Shown here: positions 56,727 to 64,000 of the stretch, piece after piece | Layout: the number at the start of each line of letters is the position of its first letter | Position numbering within the stretch: position 1 is the first letter of the stretch | Source: Planococcus glaciei | Lineage (GTDB): Bacteria > Bacillota > Bacilli > Bacillales_A > Planococcaceae | Length of the DNA: 64,000 nt | Reading direction: 5' to 3' | NCBI RefSeq assembly: GCF_900099655.1 | Contig: NZ_FNDC01000001.1 | Span: forward strand, 496,001-560,000 | Notes under the pieces: generated by a model | Databases searched by the model: none | What the model was told of the DNA's origin: nothing | Seen by the model: the letters and a program-made list of their open reading frames with translations, nothing else | Position numbers and translations under genes: made by a program

Positions 56727-58133
56727 ATGGCAAATGATTTATTCAGAAAAACAACAATCCAGGACTTAAAAATTACTGCTGAAAAAAGAAGCGGGCTTTC
56801 TAAGGAATTAGGAGCTTTTGATTTAACGATGTTGGGGATTGGCGCCATCATTGGTACCGGTATATTCGTTTTGACAGGAACAGGGGCTTTGACAGCGGGG
56901 CCGGCGCTAACCATTTCTTTTATCATTGCCGGACTAGCCTGTTTTTTTGCCGCTTTGTCCTATGCGGAATTTGCATCTACTGTGCCAATTTCAGGTTCTG
57001 TCTATACTTACACCTATGTGACGCTTGGAGAGCTTATCGCTTTTATCATCGGGTGGGATTTAATACTTGAGTATTTACTGGCAGTCAGTGCCGTCTCAGT
57101 AGGCTGGTCCGGTTATTTCCAATCGCTGCTCGGCGGATTTGGGATTAATTTGCCTACCGCCCTTACTGCAGCTCCCGGAGCTGTAGAGGGAACTACCACA
57201 TTCTTTAATCTTCCGGCCTTCATCATCGTCATGCTTATTACTACATTGCTTTCAATCGGCGTCAAAGAATCCAAGCGGGTAAATAATGTGATGGTAATTA
57301 TCAAAGTATCCGTAGTTTTACTCTTTATCGCTGTAGCTGTTGTATATGTAAAACCAGAAAATTGGCAGCCGTTTACACCTTTTGGTTTTGACGGAGTCTT
57401 TGCAGCAGCCGCCTTAGTGTTTTTTGCTTTTATCGGCTTTGATGCTGTTGCTTCTGCTGCTGAAGAAACACGAAATCCGAAAAGGGATCTGCCGCGCGGC
57501 ATTATCTTCTCGCTTATGATTTGTACGCTTCTTTACGTCATCGTATCTGCTATTATGACCGGAGTTGTTCCTTTTGCACAATTCTCACAGGCTATCGATC
57601 ATCCTGTATCTCTTGTTCTTCAATTATCCGGACAAAATTGGGTGGCTGGAATTATTGATCTAGGGGCTATACTTGGCATGACGACTGTAATGCTTGTTAT
57701 GCTTTATGGCCAGACTAGAGTTATGTTCGCTATGTCCAGAGATGGCTTGATGCCTAAATTTTTCTCTAAAGTGAGCATGAAAACCCATACGCCTTATTTG
57801 GCAACCTGGTTTTTTGGCATCGTTGCCGCTTTGCTGGGCGGTTTGATGCGATTGGATGAACTTGCGAAACTTGTAAACATCGGAACTTTGTCGGCATTTA
57901 TCCTAATATCAGTTGCCGTTATTGTGCTGCGGGTAAAACAACCGGACCTGCCGCGAGCTTTCCGCTGCCCGGCCGTTCCGTTAATACCTTCATTGGCCAT
58001 TTTGTTCTGCGGCTTCTTGATTTTCCAGTTAGGCAGCGCCACCATGATTCGATTTGTCATTTGGATGGCAATCGGATTGGTCATTTACTTCGTTTACTCC
58101 CGGAAACATTCAAATTTAAATGACCGCCCTTAA
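56727..58133 (+). CDS. APC-superfamily amino acid permease (YfnA/CAT-like)
   Basis: 468 residues, 12 membrane segments. GIGAIIGTGIFVLTG near residue 37 is the helix-1 substrate/sodium-site signature, and FAFIGFDAVASAAEE near residue 230 is the conserved helix-6 region of cationic amino acid transporters. Likely substrates are neutral or branched amino acids; not determined. AAGGGGAA before the ATG. The first two thirds use AT-richer codons than neighbouring genes. Confidence 0.87.
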   Translation: MANDLFRKTTIQDLKITAEKRSGLSKELGAFDLTMLGIGAIIGTGIFVLTGTGALTAGPALTISFIIAGLACFFAALSYAEFASTVPISGSVYTYTYVTLGELIAFIIGWDLILEYLLAVSAVSVGWSGYFQSLLGGFGINLPTALTAAPGAVEGTTTFFNLPAFIIVMLITTLLSIGVKESKRVNNVMVIIKVSVVLLFIAVAVVYVKPENWQPFTPFGFDGVFAAAALVFFAFIGFDAVASAAEETRNPKRDLPRGIIFSLMICTLLYVIVSAIMTGVVPFAQFSQAIDHPVSLVLQLSGQNWVAGIIDLGAILGMTTVMLVMLYGQTRVMFAMSRDGLMPKFFSKVSMKTHTPYLATWFFGIVAALLGGLMRLDELAKLVNIGTLSAFILISVAVIVLRVKQPDLPRAFRCPAVPLIPSLAILFCGFLIFQLGSATMIRFVIWMAIGLVIYFVYSRKHSNLNDRP

Positions 58134-58154
58134 AATCGGTTACACCTGTAAGAA

Positions 58155-58188
58155 GCCCGCCTCTCTCATTGAGCGGGCCTCTTTTTAT
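58155..58188 (+). terminator. Terminator of the permease gene
   Basis: GCCCGC / GCGGGC arms around a partly paired loop, followed by CTCTTTTT. It runs into the stop codon of the convergent GNAT gene. Confidence 0.65.
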
Positions 58189-58754
58189 TCCGCTATAAAG
58201 TCCGCTTTTAACACAGCATACATGGCCAAATCAACAAAACGGCCTTTCATAAGGAAATGCTGGCGCGCGACTCCTTCTTTCACCATCCCCACCTTTTCCA
58301 GCACCCGCTGCGACTGGAAATTGTCCGGAATAATAGGGGCTTCCACTTTATTGAGCCCCATCTTTTCAAAACCGAAAGCGATCAGCGCTTTTGCCGCTTC
58401 TTGGGTGAGCCCATTGCCCCAATAGTTGCGTGACAAGGCATAACCAATTTCCGCCCGGCCGTGCTTGGACAGCCATTTTACATAATCGATGGTGCCGATC
58501 ATCTTCCCTTCGCTCTTCAATTCGATTGCCCAAGTCAGCTTGTTTTTCTGTTCATAGCCGTTCAGGATGAAGCGAAGATATTCCTCTGTGTCTGCCGTCG
58601 TCTGATGCACTTCCCATGGCATGAACCGGGAAACCATCGGATCAGATCCATACTCAAACATGTCTCCGGCATCTGCCAAGGTGAGCTTCCTGAGAAGTAA
58701 ACGCCCTGTTTCGATAACCGGCAAATGGCCGTAGATGTGTTCACTGTCTGTCAT
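58185..58754 (-). CDS. GNAT acetyltransferase, RimJ/RimL type
   Basis: 189 residues. IETGRLLLRKLTLADAGDMFEY start, KMIGTIDYVKWLSK near residue 86, acetyl-CoA loop WGNGLTQEAAKAL near residue 108, and NFQSQRVLEKVGM. Typical RimJ/RimL-like. A fragment of a paralogue lies at 55975-56055. Adjacent to the PP2C gene, 14 bases downstream of it. Confidence 0.83.
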   Translation of the reverse strand: MTDSEHIYGHLPVIETGRLLLRKLTLADAGDMFEYGSDPMVSRFMPWEVHQTTADTEEYLRFILNGYEQKNKLTWAIELKSEGKMIGTIDYVKWLSKHGRAEIGYALSRNYWGNGLTQEAAKALIAFGFEKMGLNKVEAPIIPDNFQSQRVLEKVGMVKEGVARQHFLMKGRFVDLAMYAVLKADFIAE

Positions 58755-58768
58755 TTCATTTCCTCCTT

Positions 58769-59581
58769 TTATTGATTGCTCGCCAGGCTTCCTTTTTCGG
58801 CAACTTGTACTTTCCAGGAAACAATCGTTGTGCTGTCCCGCACTCCATTTTTCTCAATTTCCGCTAGCAGCGCTCTAGCGCCTTGTTCGTTTGAAACTCC
58901 TTCAAAACACCCTCTGATGGCTTTCGGTTCCGCGAACGGTTCACCTGGACATTCAACCAAACCATCGGTCGTCAGGAACAATTGATTATCCCCTTGGCGC
59001 AATTCTCGGGTACCGCTTGAATAACAAGGCACCACTCCTTCAAAAGTGTTCACTTGCCCGATCCATTCGTAAAATTGGCGCTGGTTCAGCTGATACTGCC
59101 CAAATTCGGCCAGTTCCGGATGAAACAAATACATCAGGCAGTCGCCGATCGAAAACCACCAGACGTATTTGCCTTTTCGGACGGCAATCAAACAAGCCGT
59201 TTCTCCCTGGACATTCCGGCACACTTTGCGGAATTCTTCAGCTTGAAACATAGCGAGCACCTTTTTTTCAAGCAACTGAAAAAAGGTCGAACCAAGCGGC
59301 CGGTTCAACAAAGTTTCCAGCGGTGCTTTGTGGGCTTCCACTTGTTCCAAGACTTTCTCCGCGCTCTCTGCCGTATTGTGCGCATCGAGCAGCAGGACGA
59401 ATTCCCAATCTGCCTGTGCGTTCATCCACACCAGGCAGCCGTCTTCGTTCTTGTACTGTCCGGCCGATGAATTGCCGCCGAAGCGCCCGATTGTTAAATG
59501 GTTTAAAGAAAGGACATGCGGCCGGTCGACAAAACTGTCGCGGCTTCCGACCCAACTAAAGCTTTCTGCTGCTTTCTCCAA
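58769..59581 (-). CDS. PP2C-like protein phosphatase
   Basis: 270 residues with PP2C-type metal motifs in diverged form: NEDGCLVW near residue 46, LLLDAHN near 64 (DGHGG in classical enzymes), GDCLMYLF near 148, TTDGLVE near 205 and RDSTTIVSW near 248. Acidic ligands are mostly kept, so it is probably an Mn/Mg-dependent phosphatase, but the DAHN change is notable. Starts at a TTG at 59581 after GGGGGAAGG. Partner kinase not in the window. Confidence 0.75.
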   Translation of the reverse strand: MEKAAESFSWVGSRDSFVDRPHVLSLNHLTIGRFGGNSSAGQYKNEDGCLVWMNAQADWEFVLLLDAHNTAESAEKVLEQVEAHKAPLETLLNRPLGSTFFQLLEKKVLAMFQAEEFRKVCRNVQGETACLIAVRKGKYVWWFSIGDCLMYLFHPELAEFGQYQLNQRQFYEWIGQVNTFEGVVPCYSSGTRELRQGDNQLFLTTDGLVECPGEPFAEPKAIRGCFEGVSNEQGARALLAEIEKNGVRDSTTIVSWKVQVAEKGSLASNQ

Positions 59582-59679
59582 ATGCCCTTCCCCCTTTTTA
59601 TATTTCTAACATTATATGGGAGATGGAAGAGGAATGGAATACAGACCCTAGCTCTTCACACAAATTTCCGTAAGAAAAT

Positions 59680-59728
59680 TAGACAGGAGCAGGAAAATTT
59701 GCTATTGTATATTAGTTAGCTTAACTAA
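59680..59728 (+). promoter_or_regulatory. Promoter and MarR operator of the marR-MFS operon
   Basis: -35 TAGACA (59680-59685), 17 bp, -10 TATTGT (59703-59708). A perfect 7-bp-arm palindrome TTAGTTA-GCT-TAACTAA lies at 59712-59728, just at the expected transcription start. It fits an autoregulatory MarR site. Confidence 0.65.
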
Positions 59729-59768
59729 CCATTAACCAGGCTAACCATTTTTCGAAGGAGGTCTTCCC

Positions 59769-60203
59769 ATTAAAACGTTTCAGCAATTTTTCCACCAATT
59801 TATGCTGTTGTATCGGCCTTTCGAACATCACCTCAATATAGAGCTTGGCAAACACGGCTTGTACCGGGCAGAATGGACAATTCTGTATTACCTGGCTAAC
59901 AACGAATCGGCAACATTGGTCGAGCTTGCCCATTATCAGCGTGTCGAAAAACCGACGATGACCCGGATTATCAGAAGCTTGGAGGAATCCGGCTTTATCG
60001 AGCACATTCCCGGAAAAGACCGGCGTGAAAAGCCGATGAAGCTGACCGAGCTTGGCAAAAAAGTATACGCAGAAGTCCGGGTGACGGTCGACCGGTTTGA
60101 ACAAGATATTCTAGAAGGAATTTCCGAGGAGCAGCAGTTGGAAGCTATCGAAGTCATGAACGCAATACGCAATCAACTAATTAGTAAGGAGTCGGGCAAG
60201 TGA
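59769..60203 (+). CDS. MarR-family regulator with apparent ATT start codon
   Basis: 144 residues. Winged HTH with VELAHYQRVEKPTMTRIIRSLEESGFIEH as DNA-binding region and RREKPMKLTELG as wing. Starting at the ATG at 59802 would cut off the first helix (KTFQQFFHQF) and leaves no ribosome site; an AAGGAGG at 59756-59762 is placed 6 nt before an ATT at 59769 in the same frame, and no ATG/GTG/TTG fits. It heads an operon with an MFS carrier (4-base overlap), so it probably represses efflux. Confidence 0.78.
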   Translation: MKTFQQFFHQFMLLYRPFEHHLNIELGKHGLYRAEWTILYYLANNESATLVELAHYQRVEKPTMTRIIRSLEESGFIEHIPGKDRREKPMKLTELGKKVYAEVRVTVDRFEQDILEGISEEQQLEAIEVMNAIRNQLISKESGK

Positions 60204-61399
60204 ATCAAAACAAGCCGCCATTATGGACAAAGAATTTTATCATAGCATCCTTAATCAACTTTTTTCTTATTTTAATCTTTTACCTATTAATTGTTACCAT
60301 CGGCAAATATGCCGTTGAGGAATTCAGCGCCACTACCAGTGAAGCGGGACTCGTGACCGGAATTTTCATCATCGGTACGTTGATCGGCCGTTTGGGGATC
60401 GGGCGGGTCATCGACAAAATTGGACGGAAACGGACGCTGCTTATCGGTCTCGCTTTGTTCACCGTCACCACCCTTCTTTATTACGTGCAGCTCGGCCTTC
60501 CTTTCTTGATGGTCAACCGCCTGCTGCATGGCATGACTTTAGGCATCGCCAGTACGGCAGCAGGTACCATCGTGGCCCAGATCATTCCCATGTCCCGCAA
60601 AGGGGAAGGCATAGGCTATTTCAGTATGAGTGCTACAATGGCAACGGCGATCGGCCCTTTTATCGGCCTTTTTATGACCCAGCGCACCAGCTTTGAAGTC
60701 ATTTTCGGCCTTTGCCTCGCTCTAGGAGCCATCAGTTTACTCGTTTCCTTGTTTGTTCAGGTGCCGCCTTTGGAAGCAGCTCCCGCGTCGGCACAAACAA
60801 AAGGTTTCAGCGTTTCGAATTTTCTCGAACCGAAAGCGATTCCGATTGCCTTTATTACACTGGCGGTCAGCTTATGTTACGCGAGTGTGCTGTCGTTCAT
60901 CAATTTCTACGCCATTGAAATCGACCTGATCGACACGGCCAGCATGTTCTTCGTGGTCTACGCATTAGCTGTCTTGGCTTCGCGCCCATTCACCGGCCGC
61001 TTGATGGACGTAAAAGGTGCGAACTACGTCATGTATCCCGCTTTTGCTGTCTTTGCCCTTGGCCTATTTTTGCTGAGCACGGCAGACAATAGCGTTACGT
61101 TATTGTTGTCGGGTGCGTTGATCGGCCTTGGTTTCGGCAATATGCAATCGACCACGCAGGCAGTGGCGGTCAAACTGACGCCGCCTCACCGCATGGGACT
61201 TGCCACTTCAACATTCTTTATCTTTATGGACGCCGGACTCGGGTTCGGTCCCTACATCTTGGGTTTTATGATTCCCATTACTGGCTACAGCAATATGTAC
61301 GTGATTTTAGCCATCGCGGCGCTGGCCACAGCGTTCTTGTATTACTTGCTGCATGGCAAGAAAGAGCACGCAGCAAACGAGACAGCGTCAGTAGTATAG
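60200..61399 (+). CDS. MFS drug/metabolite transporter (copy 1)
   Basis: 399 residues, 12 membrane segments. Motif A-like GRLGIGRVIDKIGRKRTL between helices 2 and 3 and the segment PPHRMGLATSTFFIFMDAGLG in the second half. Similar to YfkF/YfiS-like putative efflux proteins. Starts at a GTG overlapping the marR stop, with AAGGAG upstream. The next transporter (61512) is a close paralogue. Confidence 0.85.
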   Translation: MNQNKPPLWTKNFIIASLINFFLILIFYLLIVTIGKYAVEEFSATTSEAGLVTGIFIIGTLIGRLGIGRVIDKIGRKRTLLIGLALFTVTTLLYYVQLGLPFLMVNRLLHGMTLGIASTAAGTIVAQIIPMSRKGEGIGYFSMSATMATAIGPFIGLFMTQRTSFEVIFGLCLALGAISLLVSLFVQVPPLEAAPASAQTKGFSVSNFLEPKAIPIAFITLAVSLCYASVLSFINFYAIEIDLIDTASMFFVVYALAVLASRPFTGRLMDVKGANYVMYPAFAVFALGLFLLSTADNSVTLLLSGALIGLGFGNMQSTTQAVAVKLTPPHRMGLATSTFFIFMDAGLGFGPYILGFMIPITGYSNMYVILAIAALATAFLYYLLHGKKEHAANETASVV

Positions 61400-61404
61400 G
61401 TTTG

Positions 61405-61436
61405 AAAGGCATCCTTCTACGGGTGCCTTTTTTTGG
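61405..61436 (+). terminator. Terminator after the first MFS gene
   Basis: 10-bp stem AAAGGCATCC / GGGTGCCTTT with one G-T pair and a T-run. It means the second MFS gene needs its own promoter or readthrough. Confidence 0.75.
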
Positions 61437-61511
61437 TTTTGCACAGCCGACAAATTGCTTTCCCATTCTTCATCTGGGAAACTAGTAAAAAAAGAGATAA
61501 AGGAGTGACGC

Positions 61512-62714
61512 TTGAAATTGAGTTCATCAAATCCCCGGCTATGGACTAAGGATTTTATCCTTACCTCTTCCGTCAATTTCTTTCTGGTTTTGATTTTTTA
61601 CCTTTTGATGGTGACCATCGCGCTTTATGCCGGTGATACTTATGGAGCTTCCACTAGCGAAGCTGGCCTCGTGACCGGCATTTTCATCATCGGCGTATTG
61701 GCCGGCCGCCTGATGATCGGTCGATTTCTGGACCGCATCGGACGCAAAAGGACGATGGTAATTGGCCTCGCCCTGTTCACGCTTACGACTTTCTTTTATT
61801 TTCTGGAACTGGGGCTTCCGTTTCTGATGTTCAACCGCTTTTTGCATGGCATAATGCTCGGGTTTGCAGCAACCGCTGCCGGCACAATTGTCGCGCAGAT
61901 CATCCCGGCATCACGAAAAGGCGAAGGCATCGGTTATTTCAGCCTTAGCAACACGCTCGCGACAGCTATCGGACCGTTTATTGGCCTTTACATGAACCAG
62001 CACGCAAGCTATGACACGCTCTTTGCGCTGTGCCTTACCTGTGGTGCAGCCAGCCTGGCCCTTTCCTTTCTTGTTACCGTGCCGCCCGTTGAAGCTCTGC
62101 CTGCTAAAGATGAAATAAAAGGATTCAAACTGTCTCATTTCGTGGAACCGAAAGCGGTTCCCATTACGATGATCATCTTCATCGCCGCTTTCTGCTACGC
62201 GAGCGTTTTGTCGTTCATCAGCTTCTATGCCGTCGAACGCGGGCTGGTGGAAGCTGCGAGCTTTTTCTTCATCGTTTATTCCATCGCCATTCTTTTCTCA
62301 AGGCCCTTCACCGGCCGGCTTATGGATGCCAAAGGCGCAAATTACGTCATGTATCCGGCATTCTTCATTTTCGCGGCGGGGCTTTTGCTGCTAAGCACCG
62401 CAGAAACGACTTTCCCGTTTTTGCTTTCCGGTTTCTTGATCGGCCTTGGCTTTGGCAATATGCAGTCTACCAGCCAAGCCGTCGCCATCAAACTGACGCC
62501 TCCGCACCGAATGGGACTGGCAACGTCGACTTTCTTCATCTTTATGGATGCCGGCCTTGGATTTGGCCCGTATCTTCTTGGCTTTATCATAGCCATGACC
62601 GGCTACAGCACCATGTATGCCATTTTAGGCGGAGTGGTCGCTGCAGTTTCCGTTCTTTACTATTTTCTGCACGGCAAAAAAGAACACCAGGCCAACCGGC
62701 TTGCTTCGGCTTAA
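61512..62714 (+). CDS. MFS drug/metabolite transporter (copy 2)
   Basis: 400 residues, 12 membrane segments, collinear with copy 1 over the full length and sharing long identical stretches such as PPHRMGLATSTFFIFMDAG. A recent tandem duplication is the simplest explanation. Starts at a TTG at 61512 with AAAGGAG 6 nt upstream. The 112-bp gap contains a terminator and a weak inverted repeat TTCCCA/TGGGAA at 61460-61480 that may be a separate operator. Confidence 0.85.
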   Translation: MKLSSSNPRLWTKDFILTSSVNFFLVLIFYLLMVTIALYAGDTYGASTSEAGLVTGIFIIGVLAGRLMIGRFLDRIGRKRTMVIGLALFTLTTFFYFLELGLPFLMFNRFLHGIMLGFAATAAGTIVAQIIPASRKGEGIGYFSLSNTLATAIGPFIGLYMNQHASYDTLFALCLTCGAASLALSFLVTVPPVEALPAKDEIKGFKLSHFVEPKAVPITMIIFIAAFCYASVLSFISFYAVERGLVEAASFFFIVYSIAILFSRPFTGRLMDAKGANYVMYPAFFIFAAGLLLLSTAETTFPFLLSGFLIGLGFGNMQSTSQAVAIKLTPPHRMGLATSTFFIFMDAGLGFGPYLLGFIIAMTGYSTMYAILGGVVAAVSVLYYFLHGKKEHQANRLASA

Positions 62715-62716
62715 CG

Positions 62717-62754
62717 CAAAAAAGGGCATCCTCCATGCAGAGGATGCCCTTTTC
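62717..62754. terminator. Bidirectional terminator between MFS copy 2 and the cupin gene
   Basis: AAAAGGGCATCCTC with perfect complement around a 6-nt loop, T-runs on both strands, between two convergent stops. Confidence 0.82.
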
Positions 62755-62764
62755 ATATATGCTT

Positions 62765-63181
62765 TTATTCTTCTTCCGCTTCCGCAGCGTCCGCTTCGGC
62801 TTTTGTCTTGTGGACAGTGCCGGGCTCATGTTCAGGCGGTGCGTAGATGGAGTAGACTTTCAATGGCTTATCGCCTTTATTGGTTACGTTATGGTATTTG
62901 CCTGCCGGAATCATGATGGCGTCGTCGTCTTTTGCGTCCTGCTCGAACGTCAAATTGTCTTCGCTGTCGCCCATCTGGACGAATCCGCTTCCGCCTTCGA
63001 TGCGCAGGAACTGGTCGCCTTCATGTTTTTCGAGTCCGATGTCATCGCCCGGTTCGACGCTCATGACCGTTACTTGCAAATTTTCTCCGGTCCAGATGGT
63101 CGTGCGGAAATTTTCGTTTTTCGTTGTCGCTTCTTCGATATTCACCACATAAGGTTCTTTTCCATGATCTTTAAAATCCAT
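62765..63181 (-). CDS. Cupin-domain protein
   Basis: 138 residues, one beta-barrel cupin. Motif 1 GDDIGLEKHEGDQFLRIEGG near residue 45 (His/Glu metal ligands) and motif 2 PAGKYHNVTN near residue 92. An acidic Ala/Glu tail follows. Possible small-molecule isomerase or sensor; no function can be assigned. AAGGAGG precedes the ATG. Confidence 0.82.
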   Translation of the reverse strand: MDFKDHGKEPYVVNIEEATTKNENFRTTIWTGENLQVTVMSVEPGDDIGLEKHEGDQFLRIEGGSGFVQMGDSEDNLTFEQDAKDDDAIMIPAGKYHNVTNKGDKPLKVYSIYAPPEHEPGTVHKTKAEADAAEAEEE

Positions 63182-63261
63182 TCAGAATTCCTCCTTTGAA
63201 TTTAACTAGACATTCCTTCTATACCTTTGAATGTCCCCGTTCAAACAAGGATTCCTTCAGA

Positions 63262-64000
63262 TCAATTGATCAACTGCTTGACCAGTTCTTTATTGCGCTC
63301 TTTAAAAACTTCGTTATGCGATGACACCATGGCCATGCCATAGGCGTCCGGCTGGACAAACTGCTTCGCTTTGTTGACAGCATTTGCCGCATCCTGGAAT
63401 GTCCCGGCGATCAAGTTAAGTTTTCCAGGATGCTGCAGGATGTCGCCTGCTGCGTACAAGCCTGGAACGGAAGATTCACTGTTGGCGTTGCCGGCGATGT
63501 AATAGCCTTCTGCAATTTCAATATCCAATCCGCTTTGCTCCAGCAAGGTTGCATCGCGTTCATAGCCGTGGTTGATGATGACTTCATCAATCGGCAGCAG
63601 CGAAGTGTTGCCCGTTTCCTGGTTTGTCAGTTCAACGAGTTCGATGGCATCGCGGCCGTCAGAAGCGATCAATTTCGTGATTGTGGTATTCAATAAGCAT
63701 TCAGCCGAACTGTTCATCAGCTGCTTCACTTGGGCTTCGTGGCCGGCAAGCTCCTGCTTCCGGTATGTCACATAGACTTTTTCCGCAATCGGTTCCAGTT
63801 CATTGGCCCAATCGACAGCGGAATTGCCTCCGCCCGAAATCAGGACGGTTTTGCCTTTAAAGCGGCCGAGTGACTTCACGGTGTAGTTGAGATTCGACAC
63901 TTCAAAACGTTCTGCGCCTTTGATTTCAAGTTTTTGAGGGTTTAAGATGCCTCCTCCAACAGCGACAATGATTGTTTTGGACAAGTGGCGTTTGCCTGAA
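63262..64000 (-). CDS. Ferredoxin/flavodoxin-NADP reductase, YcgT-like, 5' end outside window
   Basis: About 246 residues visible from an internal codon to the stop. The NADPH-binding motif GGGNSAVDWANEL lies in the middle, and the FAD-binding GLYAAGDILQHPGKLNLIAGTFQDAANAVN near the C-terminus. Matches thioredoxin-reductase-like FNR2 of Bacillus (YcgT/YumC), which move electrons from NADPH to ferredoxin or flavodoxin. The frame stays open through base 64000 without a start, so the first ~85 residues lie outside. Confidence 0.88.
   Translation of the reverse strand, partial: SGKRHLSKTIIVAVGGGILNPQKLEIKGAERFEVSNLNYTVKSLGRFKGKTVLISGGGNSAVDWANELEPIAEKVYVTYRKQELAGHEAQVKQLMNSSAECLLNTTITKLIASDGRDAIELVELTNQETGNTSLLPIDEVIINHGYERDATLLEQSGLDIEIAEGYYIAGNANSESSVPGLYAAGDILQHPGKLNLIAGTFQDAANAVNKAKQFVQPDAYGMAMVSSHNEVFKERNKELVKQLIN

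Overview
The window looks like a chromosomal segment of a low-to-moderate GC Gram-positive bacterium of the Bacillales, most likely a Planococcaceae member (Planococcus or a close relative). The evidence is strong AGGAGG-type ribosome binding sites, frequent GTG/TTG starts, and Bacillus-type proteins: YdbS/YdbT, Ohr/OhrR, an Fnr with C-terminal cysteines, a GntK-type kinase, a YcgT-type reductase and a fused PabB-PabC. The genus is an inference. I saw no rRNA, tRNA, insertion sequence, prophage or CRISPR array.

Layout. 1-5.6 kb: two short-chain dehydrogenases, a RibT-like acetyltransferase, a small CxxC protein overlapping a gene of unknown function behind an attenuator-like leader, and pabA-pabBC for p-aminobenzoate synthesis. 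5.8-14.7 kb: an IclR regulator divergent from an eight-gene operon for the catechol branch of the beta-ketoadipate pathway: catA, an enol-lactonase-type hydrolase, a DASS transporter, a carboxymuconolactone-decarboxylase-like protein, pcaI, pcaJ, catB and pcaF. No classical muconolactone isomerase (catC) is present. 14.8-19.75 kb: a lipoprotein, then a class I ribonucleotide reductase operon (thioesterase, nrdA, nrdB, flavodoxin) behind two NrdR-like boxes, a cobalamin riboswitch and a terminator. 19.8-31.3 kb: an unusual Nramp-like transporter, uppP, an MFS carrier, a methyltransferase / hydrolase-GNAT fusion / nucleotidyltransferase operon, a peroxide-defence group (ohr, ohrR, gpx) and a GNAT/DinB operon.

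31.3-37.6 kb: a ba3-type cytochrome oxidase operon with two small subunit-like ORFs, an Fnr-type site upstream and an fnr-like gene next door, then a universal stress protein and a secreted coiled-coil M23 peptidase. 37.6-39.8 kb: a compound intergenic repeat, panB with a riboswitch-like leader, and a second copy of the small CxxC gene and its leader. 39.8-51.9 kb: mostly small accessory enzymes on the minus strand (MpsC-like protein, deaminase, methyltransferase, NTase-GNAT fusion, S51 peptidase, GNATs, nitroreductase, EamA transporter, FAD dehydrogenase) plus the ydbS-ydbT pair. 52.2-64 kb: gluconokinase, an AraC regulator divergent from an aldo/keto reductase, a decayed AraC/GNAT chimera, an AT-richer amino acid permease, a PP2C-like phosphatase, a MarR gene with an apparent ATT start leading two tandem paralogous MFS carriers, a cupin and a partial ferredoxin-NADP reductase.

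The items most worth a second look are RNA and repeat signals. They are the panB leader, with mutually exclusive terminator and antiterminator helices; the leader shared by the two CxxC genes 36 kb apart; the NrdR-plus-B12 control of ribonucleotide reductase; and intergenic arrays of a degenerate motif phased at 20-21 bp, two helical turns.
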